64,000 bases of DNA from DASRAA01 sp963814165 (lineage in GTDB: Bacteria; Acidobacteriota; Terriglobia; Terriglobales; Acidobacteriaceae). A program made the position numbers and the translations under genes. The notes beneath the pieces were generated by a model, which was not told the DNA's origin, searched no databases, and worked only from the letters and a program-made list of their open reading frames with translations. This document shows positions 47,027-57,085 of this stretch, one piece after another. The stretch is from the NCBI GenBank assembly GCA_963814165.1, contig CAWFBW010000020.1, positions 87,209 through 151,208 on the forward strand, written 5' to 3'. Positions within the stretch are counted from its first letter, which is position 1; each line of letters opens with the position of its first letter.

Positions 47027-48667
47027 TCAGATTCGCCGCAAGCGGAACCAGTAGAACTGGTACGGCGCGAGGGTCAACAAGTATGGCATATCACCCACCC
47101 GCGGGAAGATATTCCTGCCGAACATCTCGATCAGAATATTTCCCTTGAACCGGGTCAAGTCCAGCTCCACCGCTTGCGCCGAGGCCGAGAGATTGTTGAC
47201 CGCCAGGACGGTCTCGCCTCCTAGTTGACGCACGAACGCCAGCACCCGGTGGTTCTCGGGATAGAGAAATTCCATGGAACCGCGCCCAAAAATGGGAGTT
47301 GATTTGCGCACCTGCAGTAGGCTTTGCATCCAGGAAAGCAGAGAATGTTGTGACCGGCTCTGACGGTCCACATTCACCGCCGCATAACCGTACACTGGGT
47401 TGGAAATGGGGGCCGAGTACAGGCGCTCCGGATCGGCCGACGAGAACCCCGCATTCACGCTGCCGTCCCACTGCATCGGCGTGCGAACGCCGTTGCGATC
47501 GCCGAGATTGATGTTGTCGCCCATGCCAATCTCGTCGCCGTAATAGATTACGGGGGTTCCAGGGAGCGACATCAGTAAGCCGTTCATGAGTTCGATGCGG
47601 CGGCGGTCGTTCTCCAGCAGGGGAGCAAGCCGGCGGCGGATGCCGAGGTTGATGCGCATGGCTTTATCGCGCGCGTACTCGTCGTACATGTAATCGCGCT
47701 CCATGTCGGTGACCATTTCCAAGGTCAGCTCGTCATGATTGCGCAGGAACAGGCACCACTGGCAGGGGTCAGGAATCTTCGGCGTCTGCTGAAGGATTTC
47801 GGTGATGGGCTTGCGATCTTCCAGCTTGACGCCCATGAACATTCTCGGCATCAGCGGAAAGTGGAAGGCCATGTGAAATTCGTCGCCGTCGCCGAAGTAA
47901 GCCCGCAAGTCGGCCGGCCATTGGTTGGCTTCCGCCAGCAACATCCTGCCCGGAAACTCCTGGTCGAGCCGCGCGCGCAATTCCTTGAGCACGTCATGGG
48001 TTTCAGGCAGGTTTTCGCAGTTTGTGCCCTCGCGCTCCACGAGGTAGGGCACGGCGTCGAGCCGGAAGCCATCGACGCCCAATTCCAGCCAGAACTTCAT
48101 GACGTTCCACATCTCCTCGCGAACGGCGGGATTGTCATAGTTCAGGTCGGGCTGATGGCTGAAGAAGCGATGCCAGTAATAGGCCTTGGAAACGGGGTCC
48201 CAGGCCCAGTTGGACATCTCCGTATCCAGAAAGATGATTCTGGTGCCGCGATAGCGATCGTCAGTGTCGCTCCACACATACCAGTCACGGCGGGGGTTAT
48301 CGACGGACTTGCGCGACTCCTGAAACCACGGATGCTGGTCCGAGGTGTGGTTCAGGACAAGTTCGATAATGACGCGAATCCCGCGCTCATGGGCGGCGTC
48401 GAGGAACACCTTGAAATCGTCGAGCGTGCCGTAGTTAGGATGGACTGAAGTGTAATCCGAGATGTCGTAGCCGTCGTCACGCAGCGGCGAGGGAAAGAAC
48501 GGCATGAGCCACATGGCATTGATGCCCAGCTCTTGCAGGTAGTCCAGCTTCTGCGCGAGGCCGCTAAAATCGCCTATGCCGTCTCCATTGCCGTCACAGA
48601 TGGCGCGGACATGCGCCTGGTAGATGATGGCATCTTTGTACCAAAGTGGAGTTAGAGGCAATGGCAA
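47027..48667 (-). CDS. treS: Trehalose synthase/maltose alpha-D-glucosyltransferase
   Basis: 546 residues, GH13 family. Motifs in order: IYQAHVRAICDGNGDGIGDFSGL, ELVLNHTSDQHPWF (region I), GVDGFRLDAVPYL (nucleophile Asp), LLAEANQWPADL (acid Glu), LRNHDELTLEM (transition-state Asp) and GTPVIYYGDEIGMGDNI. This set, with the C-terminal beta domain, is the TreS pattern interconverting maltose and trehalose. It lacks a fused maltokinase domain. The start is TTG at 48667 with GAAGGAA a few bases upstream; other TTG codons nearby are possible. It is the first gene of the trehalose operon, complementing OtsAB. Confidence 0.92.
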   Translation of the reverse strand: MPLPLTPLWYKDAIIYQAHVRAICDGNGDGIGDFSGLAQKLDYLQELGINAMWLMPFFPSPLRDDGYDISDYTSVHPNYGTLDDFKVFLDAAHERGIRVIIELVLNHTSDQHPWFQESRKSVDNPRRDWYVWSDTDDRYRGTRIIFLDTEMSNWAWDPVSKAYYWHRFFSHQPDLNYDNPAVREEMWNVMKFWLELGVDGFRLDAVPYLVEREGTNCENLPETHDVLKELRARLDQEFPGRMLLAEANQWPADLRAYFGDGDEFHMAFHFPLMPRMFMGVKLEDRKPITEILQQTPKIPDPCQWCLFLRNHDELTLEMVTDMERDYMYDEYARDKAMRINLGIRRRLAPLLENDRRRIELMNGLLMSLPGTPVIYYGDEIGMGDNINLGDRNGVRTPMQWDGSVNAGFSSADPERLYSAPISNPVYGYAAVNVDRQSRSQHSLLSWMQSLLQVRKSTPIFGRGSMEFLYPENHRVLAFVRQLGGETVLAVNNLSASAQAVELDLTRFKGNILIEMFGRNIFPRVGDMPYLLTLAPYQFYWFRLRRI

Positions 48668-48801
48668 ATTCCTTCTTCCTCCTGCAGCGAGCCAGGCAAT
48701 CGGCGGTTGCTCGTTAGATCAACTTATCATCATATCCAAACGGAAATGGACGGTTCTCGCCGTTTCGCGTTTCCGAAATCAAGTAATAGAATGAATGCAG
48801 A

Positions 48802-49068
48802 ATGTGGGAGAGGAAGAAAATCGAGATCGCGTTGACGCTCGCGGTAGGCATTTGCATGGTTCTGCTCCTGCCAACAGTGCAATTGCTGCCGGCGACCACG
48901 CGCGCCTGGCGGCAAGCCAGGACACTTCTGCCCTCGGTACGCCGGTTAGCGCGCGCTGCCGTCAAGCCGTTGGCTGGATCTCTGACGGCTTTGTTCGTCG
49001 TAAGTGCGAGTGAGTTTCCTCTCGTTCCCGCAGATATTGTGTCGCTCGACTGCGCCCGCCTCTGTTAG
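48802..49068 (+). CDS. Possible small exported protein
   Basis: 88 residues: MWERKKIEIALTLAVGICMVLLLPTVQLLPA looks like a signal peptide or membrane anchor, followed by a basic, Arg/Leu-rich stretch (RAWRQARTLLPSVRRLARAAVKPLAG) and a second hydrophobic segment. No family recognised and no ribosome-binding site. The rest of the 48668-49266 interval shows nothing else I can support; it must contain the treS promoter (leftward) and the mscS promoter (rightward). Confidence 0.4.
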   Translation: MWERKKIEIALTLAVGICMVLLLPTVQLLPATTRAWRQARTLLPSVRRLARAAVKPLAGSLTALFVVSASEFPLVPADIVSLDCARLC

Positions 49069-49266
49069 CCAATCTTCAGAATTGCTCTTTGTGCTGCCGC
49101 CGCCCGCGTCTTGTGTGCTCGCCGAAATGGCGAGGCTTTCAAGTTCAATCAGCTGGCCTGTAGCGCCTCTGGCCAAGTCGCTTGACACGCGTGGTCATTA
49201 CGTAACACAGACAAGACCTAACCCTTCGTCAATTTGAAATATCACTTTCGTAGTTGGGAGAAGTGA

Positions 49267-50253
49267 ATGGCTTTTTTGCTGCAATTGAAATCATTCGTTC
49301 CAGAACTACATCCGGTATTGTTTCACGCCATACGAATCGCGGTGATTCTGGGTGTGGCCTGGGTGGCCACGCGGCTGATTGTCCGTTCCGTGCCCGGAAT
49401 CCGCAAGCGGATCGTTCGGCGCATGACGAGAAATGGTTCGAATATTGAGCTGGAGAAGCGGGCCGCAACCATCGGCGGCGTCTTTCGCAAGAGCCTGAGT
49501 GCGGTGATTTGGGTCATTGCAGTCATCATGGCGCTGCGAGAAGGAGGCTTTGACATCGCGCCCATCCTGGCTGGCGCGGGCGTTGTGGGCTTGGCCGTCG
49601 GGTTCGGAGCGCAAAATCTCGTGCGCGACGTGATCTCAGGCGTCTTCCTCCTGCTGGAGGACCAGATCCGCGTCAATGACGTAGCTATTATCAACGGCAC
49701 CGGAGGCTTGGTGGAGCAGATCAATCTGCGCACCACTGTGCTGCGCGGACTTGACGGGACCGTGTATGTCTTTCCCAACGGCTCCGTCACTAGCCTTGCC
49801 AATATGACACACGGATTCTCCTACTACTTGTTCGACATCGGCGTGGCCTATAAGGAAGACACCGATCGCGTGGTCGAGGTGTTGCAGGAGATTGCCAAGG
49901 GCATGATGCAGGAGGAACCCTACAAGCAGGACATCCTGGAACCGCTGGAAGTTCTGGGTGTGGACAAATTCGCCGACTCGGCGGTGATCATCAAGGTGCG
50001 CATTAAGACGATGCCAATTCGGCAGTGGGTAGTTGGCCGTGAAATGAACCGCCGCATCAAGAAGGAATTTGACCGCCTGGGCATTGAGATACCGTTCCCA
50101 CACATGAGCCTGTATTTTGGCGAAGCCAGTAAATCTCTTGCGTTGAACTTTCCCAAGGACGATCGGGAAGAGCTAAAGACCGTGATCCGGGAGGTTCTGA
50201 GCGAACAGCTCCGGCAAGCCTCGCCGCAATCGGCCGAGCGGCGAGCAAGTTAG
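49267..50253 (+). CDS. MscS-family mechanosensitive channel
   Basis: 328 residues. Two leading helices are followed by the pore helix region IAPILAGAGVVGLAVGFGAQNLVRDVISGVFLLLEDQIRVND, which has the Gly/Ala-rich TM3 pattern of MscS and the ensuing beta domain (GTVYVFPNGSVTSLANMT). The C-terminal alpha/beta domain (TDRVVEVLQEIAKGM to LGIEIPFPHMSLYF) completes the fold. GGGAGAAG lies 4-5 bases before the ATG. It releases solutes on hypo-osmotic shock, which suits the adjacent trehalose genes. Confidence 0.93.
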   Translation: MAFLLQLKSFVPELHPVLFHAIRIAVILGVAWVATRLIVRSVPGIRKRIVRRMTRNGSNIELEKRAATIGGVFRKSLSAVIWVIAVIMALREGGFDIAPILAGAGVVGLAVGFGAQNLVRDVISGVFLLLEDQIRVNDVAIINGTGGLVEQINLRTTVLRGLDGTVYVFPNGSVTSLANMTHGFSYYLFDIGVAYKEDTDRVVEVLQEIAKGMMQEEPYKQDILEPLEVLGVDKFADSAVIIKVRIKTMPIRQWVVGREMNRRIKKEFDRLGIEIPFPHMSLYFGEASKSLALNFPKDDREELKTVIREVLSEQLRQASPQSAERRAS

Positions 50254-50284
50254 GACATCGAATGAGTAGACGAGGGCATCGAAC

Positions 50285-52123
50285 TTACCCTACGCCGTCA
50301 GGGCCTGACTCTTTCCCATCGGACTGCGCCGGGCTCGATTGTGCTCGCTGTTGTCCAGGGCTGCTAGCGCGCATGAACTCGAAAGCTGCATTGATGAGCG
50401 AAATGTGAGAAAGGGCCTGGGGAAAATTCCCGAGTTGCCGCTGCTCCTTGGGGTCGTATTCTTCGGCCAGCAAGCCGACATCGTTGCGCAAGGCGAGTAA
50501 GCGGTCAAACATGCGCTTGGCATCGTCATTGCGGTCCAGCATCTTTAGCGCGCTGACCATCCAGAAGCTGCACGCGAGGAACGCGCCCTCGCCTGCTGGA
50601 AGGCCGTCATCCGTGGACTCCGTTCTGTATCGCATGACGAATCCGTCGCGCATCAAATGGGTTTCAATCGCAGCGATGGTTCCGCGGACCCGCGGGTCCG
50701 TCCACGGCAGGAAGCCCACCAGCGGCATCAGGAGCAGCGAAGCATCGAGTTCCTTCGAGCCGTATGCTTGTGTAAAGCTGCCGAGTTGCGTGTCGAAGGC
50801 ATTGGTGCACACGTCATGGTGGATCTGATCGCGTGTCTTCTGCCATTGGTCCACCGAACCGCGCAGCCCAGCCTTTTCAGCAGTCTTGATGGCGCGGTCA
50901 AACGCCACCCACGCCATTACCTTCGAGTAGGTAAATTGTTGCGGTTCGCCGCGAACCTCCCATATTCCCTGATCAGGCTGGTCCCAGATCGTAGCGAGAT
51001 GGTCGGTCAGCGAGCGCTGCAGCGCGAAGCCGGTTTCCGTCGGCGGCATCCCGCCGAGGTGACAATGCATCAAAGCATCAGCCACTTCGCCGTAAACGTC
51101 CAGTTGGAGCTGCCCCGCGGCGGCATTCCCGACCCTCACCGGCCTTGAGCCTTCGTACCCGCAGAGCCAATCCGCCTCCCACTCCATCAGCTGACGTTCG
51201 CCGCGAATGCCGTACATGATCTGCGCCTGGTCGGGACTCCCGGCTGCTGCTCGCAGGAGCCAGTCTCGCCACGCGCCGGCCTCTTCAAAGTAGCCGGCGT
51301 TCATCAGCGCCAGCAGACTAAACGTCGCGTCACGCAGCCAGCAATAGCGATAGTCCCAATTTCTCTCTCCGCCCAGCTTTTCGGGTAGTGACGTCGTGGG
51401 CGCCGCCACGATACCGCCAGTCTGCGCATATGTGAGAGCTTTTAGTGTGATCAGCGACCGTTCTACCGCATCTGCGTACTCGCCGGTAAGATTGGCCCGG
51501 CCGGTCCAGTCTTGCCAAAAGCGGATGGTCTCTTGCAGCGCGCTTTCAGGATCGACCGGCTGCGGAAGATCTTCGTATGAGGGTCCGTACGTCAGCACAA
51601 ACGCGACCGTCTCGCCTTCGTGAACGGTGAATTCGCTGACAGTCTTGAGGTTCTCGCCGCGAGTTTCCGCCGTCGTGTGCAGCACTACCATGTCGGGACC
51701 GGCGATGGCCCGGAGTCCGCCGTCGTCCAGGCGACTGACCCAGGGAACAGTCCTGCCATAGTCGAAGCGCAGTGCCAGTTCCATCGTCATGTCGACTTTG
51801 CCGCGAATTCCGCGAACGATTCGCACGAGATCGGAATTGCGGCCGCGGAGCGGCATGAAATCAACGAGTGCGACAATGCCCTCGGGCGTCTCAAAGCGGG
51901 TTTCCAGGACGAGGGTATGGTCAAGATAACGGCGCGTGCCCGGCGCGGCTTCTTTCGGGGCCAGCGACCAATGGCCGTTCTCTGCGGTCCCTATCAGCGC
52001 AGCGAAGCACGCCGCCGAACCAAAGTGGGGCCAGCACAGCCAATCGATAGAGCCGCTGCGATTGACGAGTGCTACCGTCTCGCAGTCGCCGATGATCGCG
52101 TAGTCTTCGATGCGGTTCGACAT
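50285..52123 (-). CDS. GH15 glucoamylase/trehalase-like glycoside hydrolase
   Basis: 612 residues. An N-terminal beta-sandwich domain (IEDYAIIGDCETVALVNRSGSIDWLCWPHFGS) precedes an (alpha/alpha)6 barrel with GERNWDYRYCWLRDATFSL, a signature of bacterial GH15 enzymes, and candidate catalytic acids in EADWLCGYEGSRPVRVGNAA and LLAEEYDPKEQRQLGNFPQALSH. Related proteins include trehalases and glucan 1,4-alpha-glucosidases; next to treS, otsA and otsB, trehalose is the likely substrate, but this is inference. It is followed at its 5' side by the CPA1 antiporter on the same strand. Confidence 0.9.
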   Translation of the reverse strand: MSNRIEDYAIIGDCETVALVNRSGSIDWLCWPHFGSAACFAALIGTAENGHWSLAPKEAAPGTRRYLDHTLVLETRFETPEGIVALVDFMPLRGRNSDLVRIVRGIRGKVDMTMELALRFDYGRTVPWVSRLDDGGLRAIAGPDMVVLHTTAETRGENLKTVSEFTVHEGETVAFVLTYGPSYEDLPQPVDPESALQETIRFWQDWTGRANLTGEYADAVERSLITLKALTYAQTGGIVAAPTTSLPEKLGGERNWDYRYCWLRDATFSLLALMNAGYFEEAGAWRDWLLRAAAGSPDQAQIMYGIRGERQLMEWEADWLCGYEGSRPVRVGNAAAGQLQLDVYGEVADALMHCHLGGMPPTETGFALQRSLTDHLATIWDQPDQGIWEVRGEPQQFTYSKVMAWVAFDRAIKTAEKAGLRGSVDQWQKTRDQIHHDVCTNAFDTQLGSFTQAYGSKELDASLLLMPLVGFLPWTDPRVRGTIAAIETHLMRDGFVMRYRTESTDDGLPAGEGAFLACSFWMVSALKMLDRNDDAKRMFDRLLALRNDVGLLAEEYDPKEQRQLGNFPQALSHISLINAAFEFMRASSPGQQRAQSSPAQSDGKESGPDGVG

Positions 52124-52189
52124 AATAGGTAATTCAGATCAGGCTACTCTCAATCCTCGACACCATGCACCGACAGACCACGGTGCCGG

Positions 52190-53752
52190 CTATTCTCCCC
52201 CATCCGTGAGCTCGTCGAGTTCGCGGTCCTCGGCCTCGATCATCCTATTAGCGGTTGGCTGGGAGATGAGGCCATCATGGACCGCCTGCTCGATGGCACT
52301 TTTTTCTGCCGCGATCAGCTTCATCTTCGCCATCTCCAACTCGGGAAGAATTCGCGAGTTGTCTTTTCCATAGAGCGCAGCAACTTCCTCTTCTGCTTGC
52401 TCGAGCTTTTTGTCTAGCTCCTGACGAAGTTGGTTGTAGGCTGGGCCTGACAAGAGGTGGTTGCGCAATAGCTCGTCCAGTTCTGCGCGGGCCGATGACG
52501 CCGCGATGTGTTCGACCCGCGCCTGTTCGTAGTCATTCTCACGTGTGGTTTGCATGCCGAGAATGCGAAGTAGCGGTTTTATCGCCAACCCTTGGACAAT
52601 GATCGTGAAGGCGACCACTCCAAACGTCATGGCAAGAATTTGTTCGCGGTACGGGAAGTTGCGCGCGAGACTCAGGGCCAGCGCCAGCGCCAGGGCGCCC
52701 CGAATTCCGCCGGCCACCATGATGTGCTGCCAGCGAAGAGATATGTTACGTCCGAAATAATTGCTAATCGGCGCCAGCCCGTACACGGACAGCGCCCGAC
52801 CCAGAACGACAGCCGCTATGGCAAGAAGCGTTGCGCGCCAGTCGCGCAGCAATGTCCCAACTCGAACTTGCAGTCCGATTAGGAGAAACACTAGAGAGTT
52901 GACGATGAAGGACAGGTACTCCCAGAAAGACCACACCGCGATTCGCGTCCGTGGACTCATGCTGATTCTCGTGCCGAGGTTACCCACGGTGAGTCCCGCG
53001 GCGACCGTGGCAATGACGCCTGAAACATGGAGCGACTGCGCCGCGAGATAAGAGCCATATGCCAGAACGGTGGTCAGAGTGATCTCGATGGAGGGCTCGT
53101 CAATCTTCTGGGTGAGCTTGCTGAATACGTAACCCAGAATGGTGCCTATGGCCACTCCTCCCAGCACTTCGATCACAAAATTTCGCACCCCGGCTGTAAT
53201 GCCGACCAATTCCGACCCGACTCCAGCCACTAGAATTCCAAACAGGACCGCTGCTGTCCCATCGTTGAACAGGCTTTCCCCTTCCACAATCGTGGAGAGG
53301 CGTTTGGGAACGGCCATCTCCCGAAAGATCGACAGCACGGAGATCGGGTCGGTAGCCGCGGTGATAGCTCCAAAGACCAAAGCCACCAACAGGGGAAGTC
53401 CAAGAAGCCAATGAGCCGCGAATCCGGTAATCAGGGTTGCGGCCAGCACACCTACGGTTGCGAGCAGCAGAATTGGCAGGGCGTTCTCGCGCAGTTGTCG
53501 AAATTGGAGTTTTAGGCTGCCCTCAAAAAGTAACGCGGGAAGGAAAATCACCAGCACGATATTGGGAGTGAGCCAGTCGGGCTGATTCTGCACCAAGGTG
53601 TCGATGATGGGCAAGTGCACGGAACCCAAGGCGAGTCCGCCCAACACCAACGCTACCGTGTAGGGGATTCTCAGTCGGCTTGCCACCACGGCAATCGCCG
53701 ACGCAGCGATGAGAAGCCAGATCAGAAACTCGACTGCAGAGTTCGCGGTCAT
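52190..53752 (-). CDS. CPA1-family Na+/H+ antiporter (NhaP-like)
   Basis: About 520 residues with about 12 transmembrane helices and a cytoplasmic tail. Key features: IPYTVALVLGGLALG, LPALLFEGSLKLQF, FGAITAATDPISVLSIFRE (substrate-site Thr-Asp-Pro), EGESLFNDGTAAVLFG (Asn-Asp pair) and VAGGIRGALALALALSL (conserved Arg). A C-terminal helical region (residues about 410-520) is rich in Glu and Lys and probably forms coiled coils. ATG 53752 is chosen at the first membrane helix; in-frame starts further upstream have no ribosome-binding site. Confidence 0.88.
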   Translation of the reverse strand: MTANSAVEFLIWLLIAASAIAVVASRLRIPYTVALVLGGLALGSVHLPIIDTLVQNQPDWLTPNIVLVIFLPALLFEGSLKLQFRQLRENALPILLLATVGVLAATLITGFAAHWLLGLPLLVALVFGAITAATDPISVLSIFREMAVPKRLSTIVEGESLFNDGTAAVLFGILVAGVGSELVGITAGVRNFVIEVLGGVAIGTILGYVFSKLTQKIDEPSIEITLTTVLAYGSYLAAQSLHVSGVIATVAAGLTVGNLGTRISMSPRTRIAVWSFWEYLSFIVNSLVFLLIGLQVRVGTLLRDWRATLLAIAAVVLGRALSVYGLAPISNYFGRNISLRWQHIMVAGGIRGALALALALSLARNFPYREQILAMTFGVVAFTIIVQGLAIKPLLRILGMQTTRENDYEQARVEHIAASSARAELDELLRNHLLSGPAYNQLRQELDKKLEQAEEEVAALYGKDNSRILPELEMAKMKLIAAEKSAIEQAVHDGLISQPTANRMIEAEDRELDELTDGGE

Positions 53753-53965
53753 CGTGAGGCTGTAGCTCCTCCAAAGATGTGCGGCCTTTTGATCGCGCCA
53801 CTCCATCGGTCGCGTCGCGGGACGACTCGTGTTGACGATACGTACAGATCCAACCGGTCGGAAGCCGGTAAAGTGTGGCGAGCAGGCGAGCTCCCGCATT
53901 GGCAACGGCCAAACTGGCGCTCGACTTTACTGCGCATGCGCCGCGCCTCGATCCGGATCTCGTAA

Positions 53966-54487
53966 TTACTTCATCTCGAAGTCAACCCACGCTCGCGCCT
54001 TCTGCAGATCGAGCCGAAGGTTGCATTGATTCGCGGCAACGTGGGCGAAATACGCGGAGAATTCCGGTTCCGCGTGGGTGAGTTTGCCGAACTGCATTGG
54101 AATCCGGGCGAGGTCCTGTTGCTCGTCATACTTACCGCTGGTGTCAGTACTCTTGGAGATAATGAGTGTCCATTTTTTTTCTTCGGGAATGACAAACATG
54201 GTGTAGGCTCCGATTGGAATTTCTTTGCCGGCGACTGTGACAGCCGTGTTGGTGAACAGCTTCATCGGCTTGTCTCCCGGTGTCCACACTTTGCCGTAAG
54301 CGATCTCGTTGCCAAGTACTTTTTTCTTCGGATTGACTGCAATCTTCTGATACTCGACGGCAAGCTGCTTGTTGGGGTCAAAGTTGCAAGCCGTGGTCGC
54401 GTTCGAGCCTGCGGTTTGGGCGACGGAACTACTCCCGGTAACCAATACCAAAAGCCCGAGTGTGAACCAGCCAAATGGGTGACGCAT
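53966..54487 (-). CDS. Secreted DUF2911 protein
   Basis: About 173 residues. Signal peptide MRHPFGWFTLGLLVLVTGSSSVAQ. The DUF2911 pattern follows: NEIAYGKVWTPGDKPMKLFTNTAVTVAGKEIPIGAYTMFVIPEEKKWTLIISK, with its WTPG and PIGAYTMFVIP elements, then a beta-rich C-terminus with DLQKARAWVDFEM. GAGGAGG lies about 8 bases before ATG 54487. DUF2911 proteins are extracytoplasmic and of unknown role in many Bacteroidota and Acidobacteriota. Confidence 0.88.
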   Translation of the reverse strand: MRHPFGWFTLGLLVLVTGSSSVAQTAGSNATTACNFDPNKQLAVEYQKIAVNPKKKVLGNEIAYGKVWTPGDKPMKLFTNTAVTVAGKEIPIGAYTMFVIPEEKKWTLIISKSTDTSGKYDEQQDLARIPMQFGKLTHAEPEFSAYFAHVAANQCNLRLDLQKARAWVDFEMK

Positions 54488-54769
54488 GTATTGATCCTCC
54501 TCATACGGATATCGAGTACCAGACTTCGACAAGTTGAAAGTTCCTTGCCAGATCCCGAGGTCGAGTATGACCCAATGGATTCTTACCACCACAGGCCTGC
54601 CTCCCAACCCGCCCCAACCATGAGCAGTTTACTCCCACACTCTATGAATGCTCGCGTCTCGAATGGGCCTGGCGAGCTCGGCTGCTTGCGGGACTCTGTC
54701 TCGATCCGAAGCGGAAATCTCTTGGCTTCGGATTTCGGATAAGCTGGTGGCATTCCGAGGACGTCGAAC

Positions 54770-56488
54770 TTGGGGTCTACCGTAGCCAAGCCGCGAACCA
54801 ATTTCCGGGCCCTCTTCCGGCCGAGCGCCGATATCCGGAGGGAGATTTCGGAAGGGCGTCAGTTTGACGCTCTATATTTTTCGATGCTCGTTTTTGGATG
54901 CCTCATCGCATTGCTGGGACTGTTGCTCAATAGTCCGGCGGTGATCATCGGAGCCATGCTGATATCTCCATTGATGGGGCCGATCTTGAGCTGCGGGCTC
55001 GCGCTGACTCTCGCTGATGGAAAACTGGCAAAGAAAGCGGGCCGCAATCTCGGCCTCAGCATCGTTGAAACGATCGTAATTGCGGCAATCGCCGCCTGGC
55101 TGTCGCCGCTCAAGGACGTAACCCCCGAAATCCTCGTCCGCACCAATCCGAACCTAATGGATTTGCTGGTTGCCTTCTTCTCGGGCGCGGCGGGCACGCT
55201 GGCGCTCTGCTCGCAGCGTCCGGGATTCACGATTGTGCCTGGTGTGGCGATTGCCACCGCAGTCATGCCGCCGTTGGCCACGGTCGGATATGGTATCAGC
55301 ACCGGCCAATGGCTGGTCGCATCCGGCGCCTTCATGCTGTTCATTACCAACCTTGCTTCCATCGTGGTAAGCGCCGACATCGTTTTCCTGATGGTGGGCC
55401 TTCGCGGGCATACGGCCTCGGCGCCGCTCGCGGAGAACTGGTGGATACGCCATCGCATGGCGATCTCATGGGTCATTCTCGTAGTGCTCTCCATCCCCCT
55501 GATCCGGACCCTCATCATTGCCGCCGATCAGCGCAGCGTGCAAACCCGGATCCGGTCTACGCTTGCGCAGAAACTAAATCATCCCGGAACCAGCAGGGTC
55601 GATGAAGTCACTGTGCAGATGGGCCGCGATGTCGTCACAACCGAGGCCACGGTCCAGACTGCCAAATTGATCCTGCCGGAAGAGCAAAAGCAACTCGAGC
55701 AGGAACTGTCGCAACGCCTGGGACGAAAGGTGGTCCTTCATCTCGATCAGATTCAGTTGGCTCAGGCGGTGACTCCGTCGAGCGCCGTTCCTGTCGGTCG
55801 CGATTATGTCGGCGGTGGCAAGATACGTCCGGCGGCCGAAGAGGCAAAGCTATCGCCGGCTGAGATGCTGCAGAAAATTCGGGAGTCTGTCAGCGAAGAA
55901 TTGACTCCCATGCTTCGCGCCGCAGGAGTGGAGACCTTCGAGATTATTTCGGTTGGCGAATCTGGTGATGGCAGTCTCGCCATCGAGCTCAGAGGGAGAT
56001 ACCAGGATAAGATGGCTGACCCGGGCACTTGGAATGTGATCTGCGCCGCTATCGCGGAAAAATCCAAGCTGCCTGTTCGTATGGCTGCGACGATGTACTT
56101 GCCGCAATCACAAGTCCAGTGGATTCCGTATCGCGCCGCGGCCACGCGCCCAGTCTCGTCCGAGCTACGCAAGGCACAGCGCACACTTGCCGACTGGAAC
56201 AAGCAGGGGTTGGAGCACTTATTTATCGCTTCACAGGACGCCAATGCAAAGCTGGGTTCACAACGGATTGAATATCTCGAATCACGGCTAGGGAAGGGAT
56301 TGCCAGTTCCAGAGGGCATGGTTCTGGCGTCCGGTCCGGAAGAGACGCCTGCCAACGCAGTGGGTATGGCCGCGGCACAATCGATCAATGTCACCTCAAC
56401 GCCTGCCACCGACGCGACACCCACAGCCGTGACCGCGCCTACCGCTGTCACCACACCCACTGCTGTTCCCGCACCTACCACACAATGA
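54770..56488 (+). CDS. DUF389 membrane protein
   Basis: 572 residues. The N-terminal half has the DUF389 pattern of about seven helices (FDALYFSMLVFGCLIALLGLLLNSPAVIIGAMLISPLMGPILSCGLAL, then GFTIVPGVAIATAVMPPLATVGYGI). The C-terminal half is soluble, with an oxyanion-like region, and ends in a low-complexity Thr/Pro/Ala/Val tail (TPTAVTAPTAVTTPTAVPAP) encoded by imperfect short DNA repeats that could vary in length. The start is TTG at 54770 with GAGGAC upstream. Function unknown; these proteins are usually called putative transporters. Confidence 0.85.
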   Translation: MGSTVAKPRTNFRALFRPSADIRREISEGRQFDALYFSMLVFGCLIALLGLLLNSPAVIIGAMLISPLMGPILSCGLALTLADGKLAKKAGRNLGLSIVETIVIAAIAAWLSPLKDVTPEILVRTNPNLMDLLVAFFSGAAGTLALCSQRPGFTIVPGVAIATAVMPPLATVGYGISTGQWLVASGAFMLFITNLASIVVSADIVFLMVGLRGHTASAPLAENWWIRHRMAISWVILVVLSIPLIRTLIIAADQRSVQTRIRSTLAQKLNHPGTSRVDEVTVQMGRDVVTTEATVQTAKLILPEEQKQLEQELSQRLGRKVVLHLDQIQLAQAVTPSSAVPVGRDYVGGGKIRPAAEEAKLSPAEMLQKIRESVSEELTPMLRAAGVETFEIISVGESGDGSLAIELRGRYQDKMADPGTWNVICAAIAEKSKLPVRMAATMYLPQSQVQWIPYRAAATRPVSSELRKAQRTLADWNKQGLEHLFIASQDANAKLGSQRIEYLESRLGKGLPVPEGMVLASGPEETPANAVGMAAAQSINVTSTPATDATPTAVTAPTAVTTPTAVPAPTTQ

Positions 56489-56721
56489 CCAGGTCGCCGA
56501 TCACCTCAGAGCCATGCACATTCTTTACGTAGTTCCCGGCAAATCACAGCCGGAGCCTTCCGGTGAGGAATAGACTCAAGGTAGAAGCACACGCTACGGC
56601 GCCTTGACGCTCACCTTTGCTGCAGCAGCCAAACCTTGGAGTGTAGCGGCGTGCTGGGTGATCTGCGAGGATGATCGAGCGTCCAACGACACCGCCCGCG
56701 ATGCCTGCCAAGGAGGGTCAT

Positions 56722-56919
56722 ATGGCCAAGCACGCAACCCAGGCACCGGTAGACACCAGGCAAACAACCGAACCGGGCGCCGATTTCCAAGAAAAAGTTC
56801 GTGTCCGCGCATACGAATTGTTTGAGCAACGCGGCAGCGAGCACGGCCACGACATCGAAGATTGGCTGCAGGCAGAGCTGGAGTTGATCCAGCAGAAGAC
56901 TGAAAAAGTCGCTGCTTAG
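56722..56919 (+). CDS. DUF2934 family small protein
   Basis: 65 residues. The core VRVRAYELFEQRGSEHGHDIEDWLQAELEL matches DUF2934, a very common short domain in Acidobacteriota and plant-associated bacteria. ATG 56722 has AGGAGGG 5 bases upstream; the frame opens earlier at 56671 without a comparable signal. The protein is charged and probably cytoplasmic. Function unknown. Confidence 0.85.
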   Translation: MAKHATQAPVDTRQTTEPGADFQEKVRVRAYELFEQRGSEHGHDIEDWLQAELELIQQKTEKVAA

Positions 56920-57085
56920 AACCATGCACGACGCTCGGCTGATTCTTGTCTGACGGCGCTCGACAGAAGGGAGGGGGCCCCCGAGCGACCGACGTGCTCG
57001 TTGAAAAGCCCGCGAGACTGCAATAGGGACCATGCGCGCATGACACTGGGAACCCGGCGTTTGGAGGGAGCTTCGAATGGCATAG

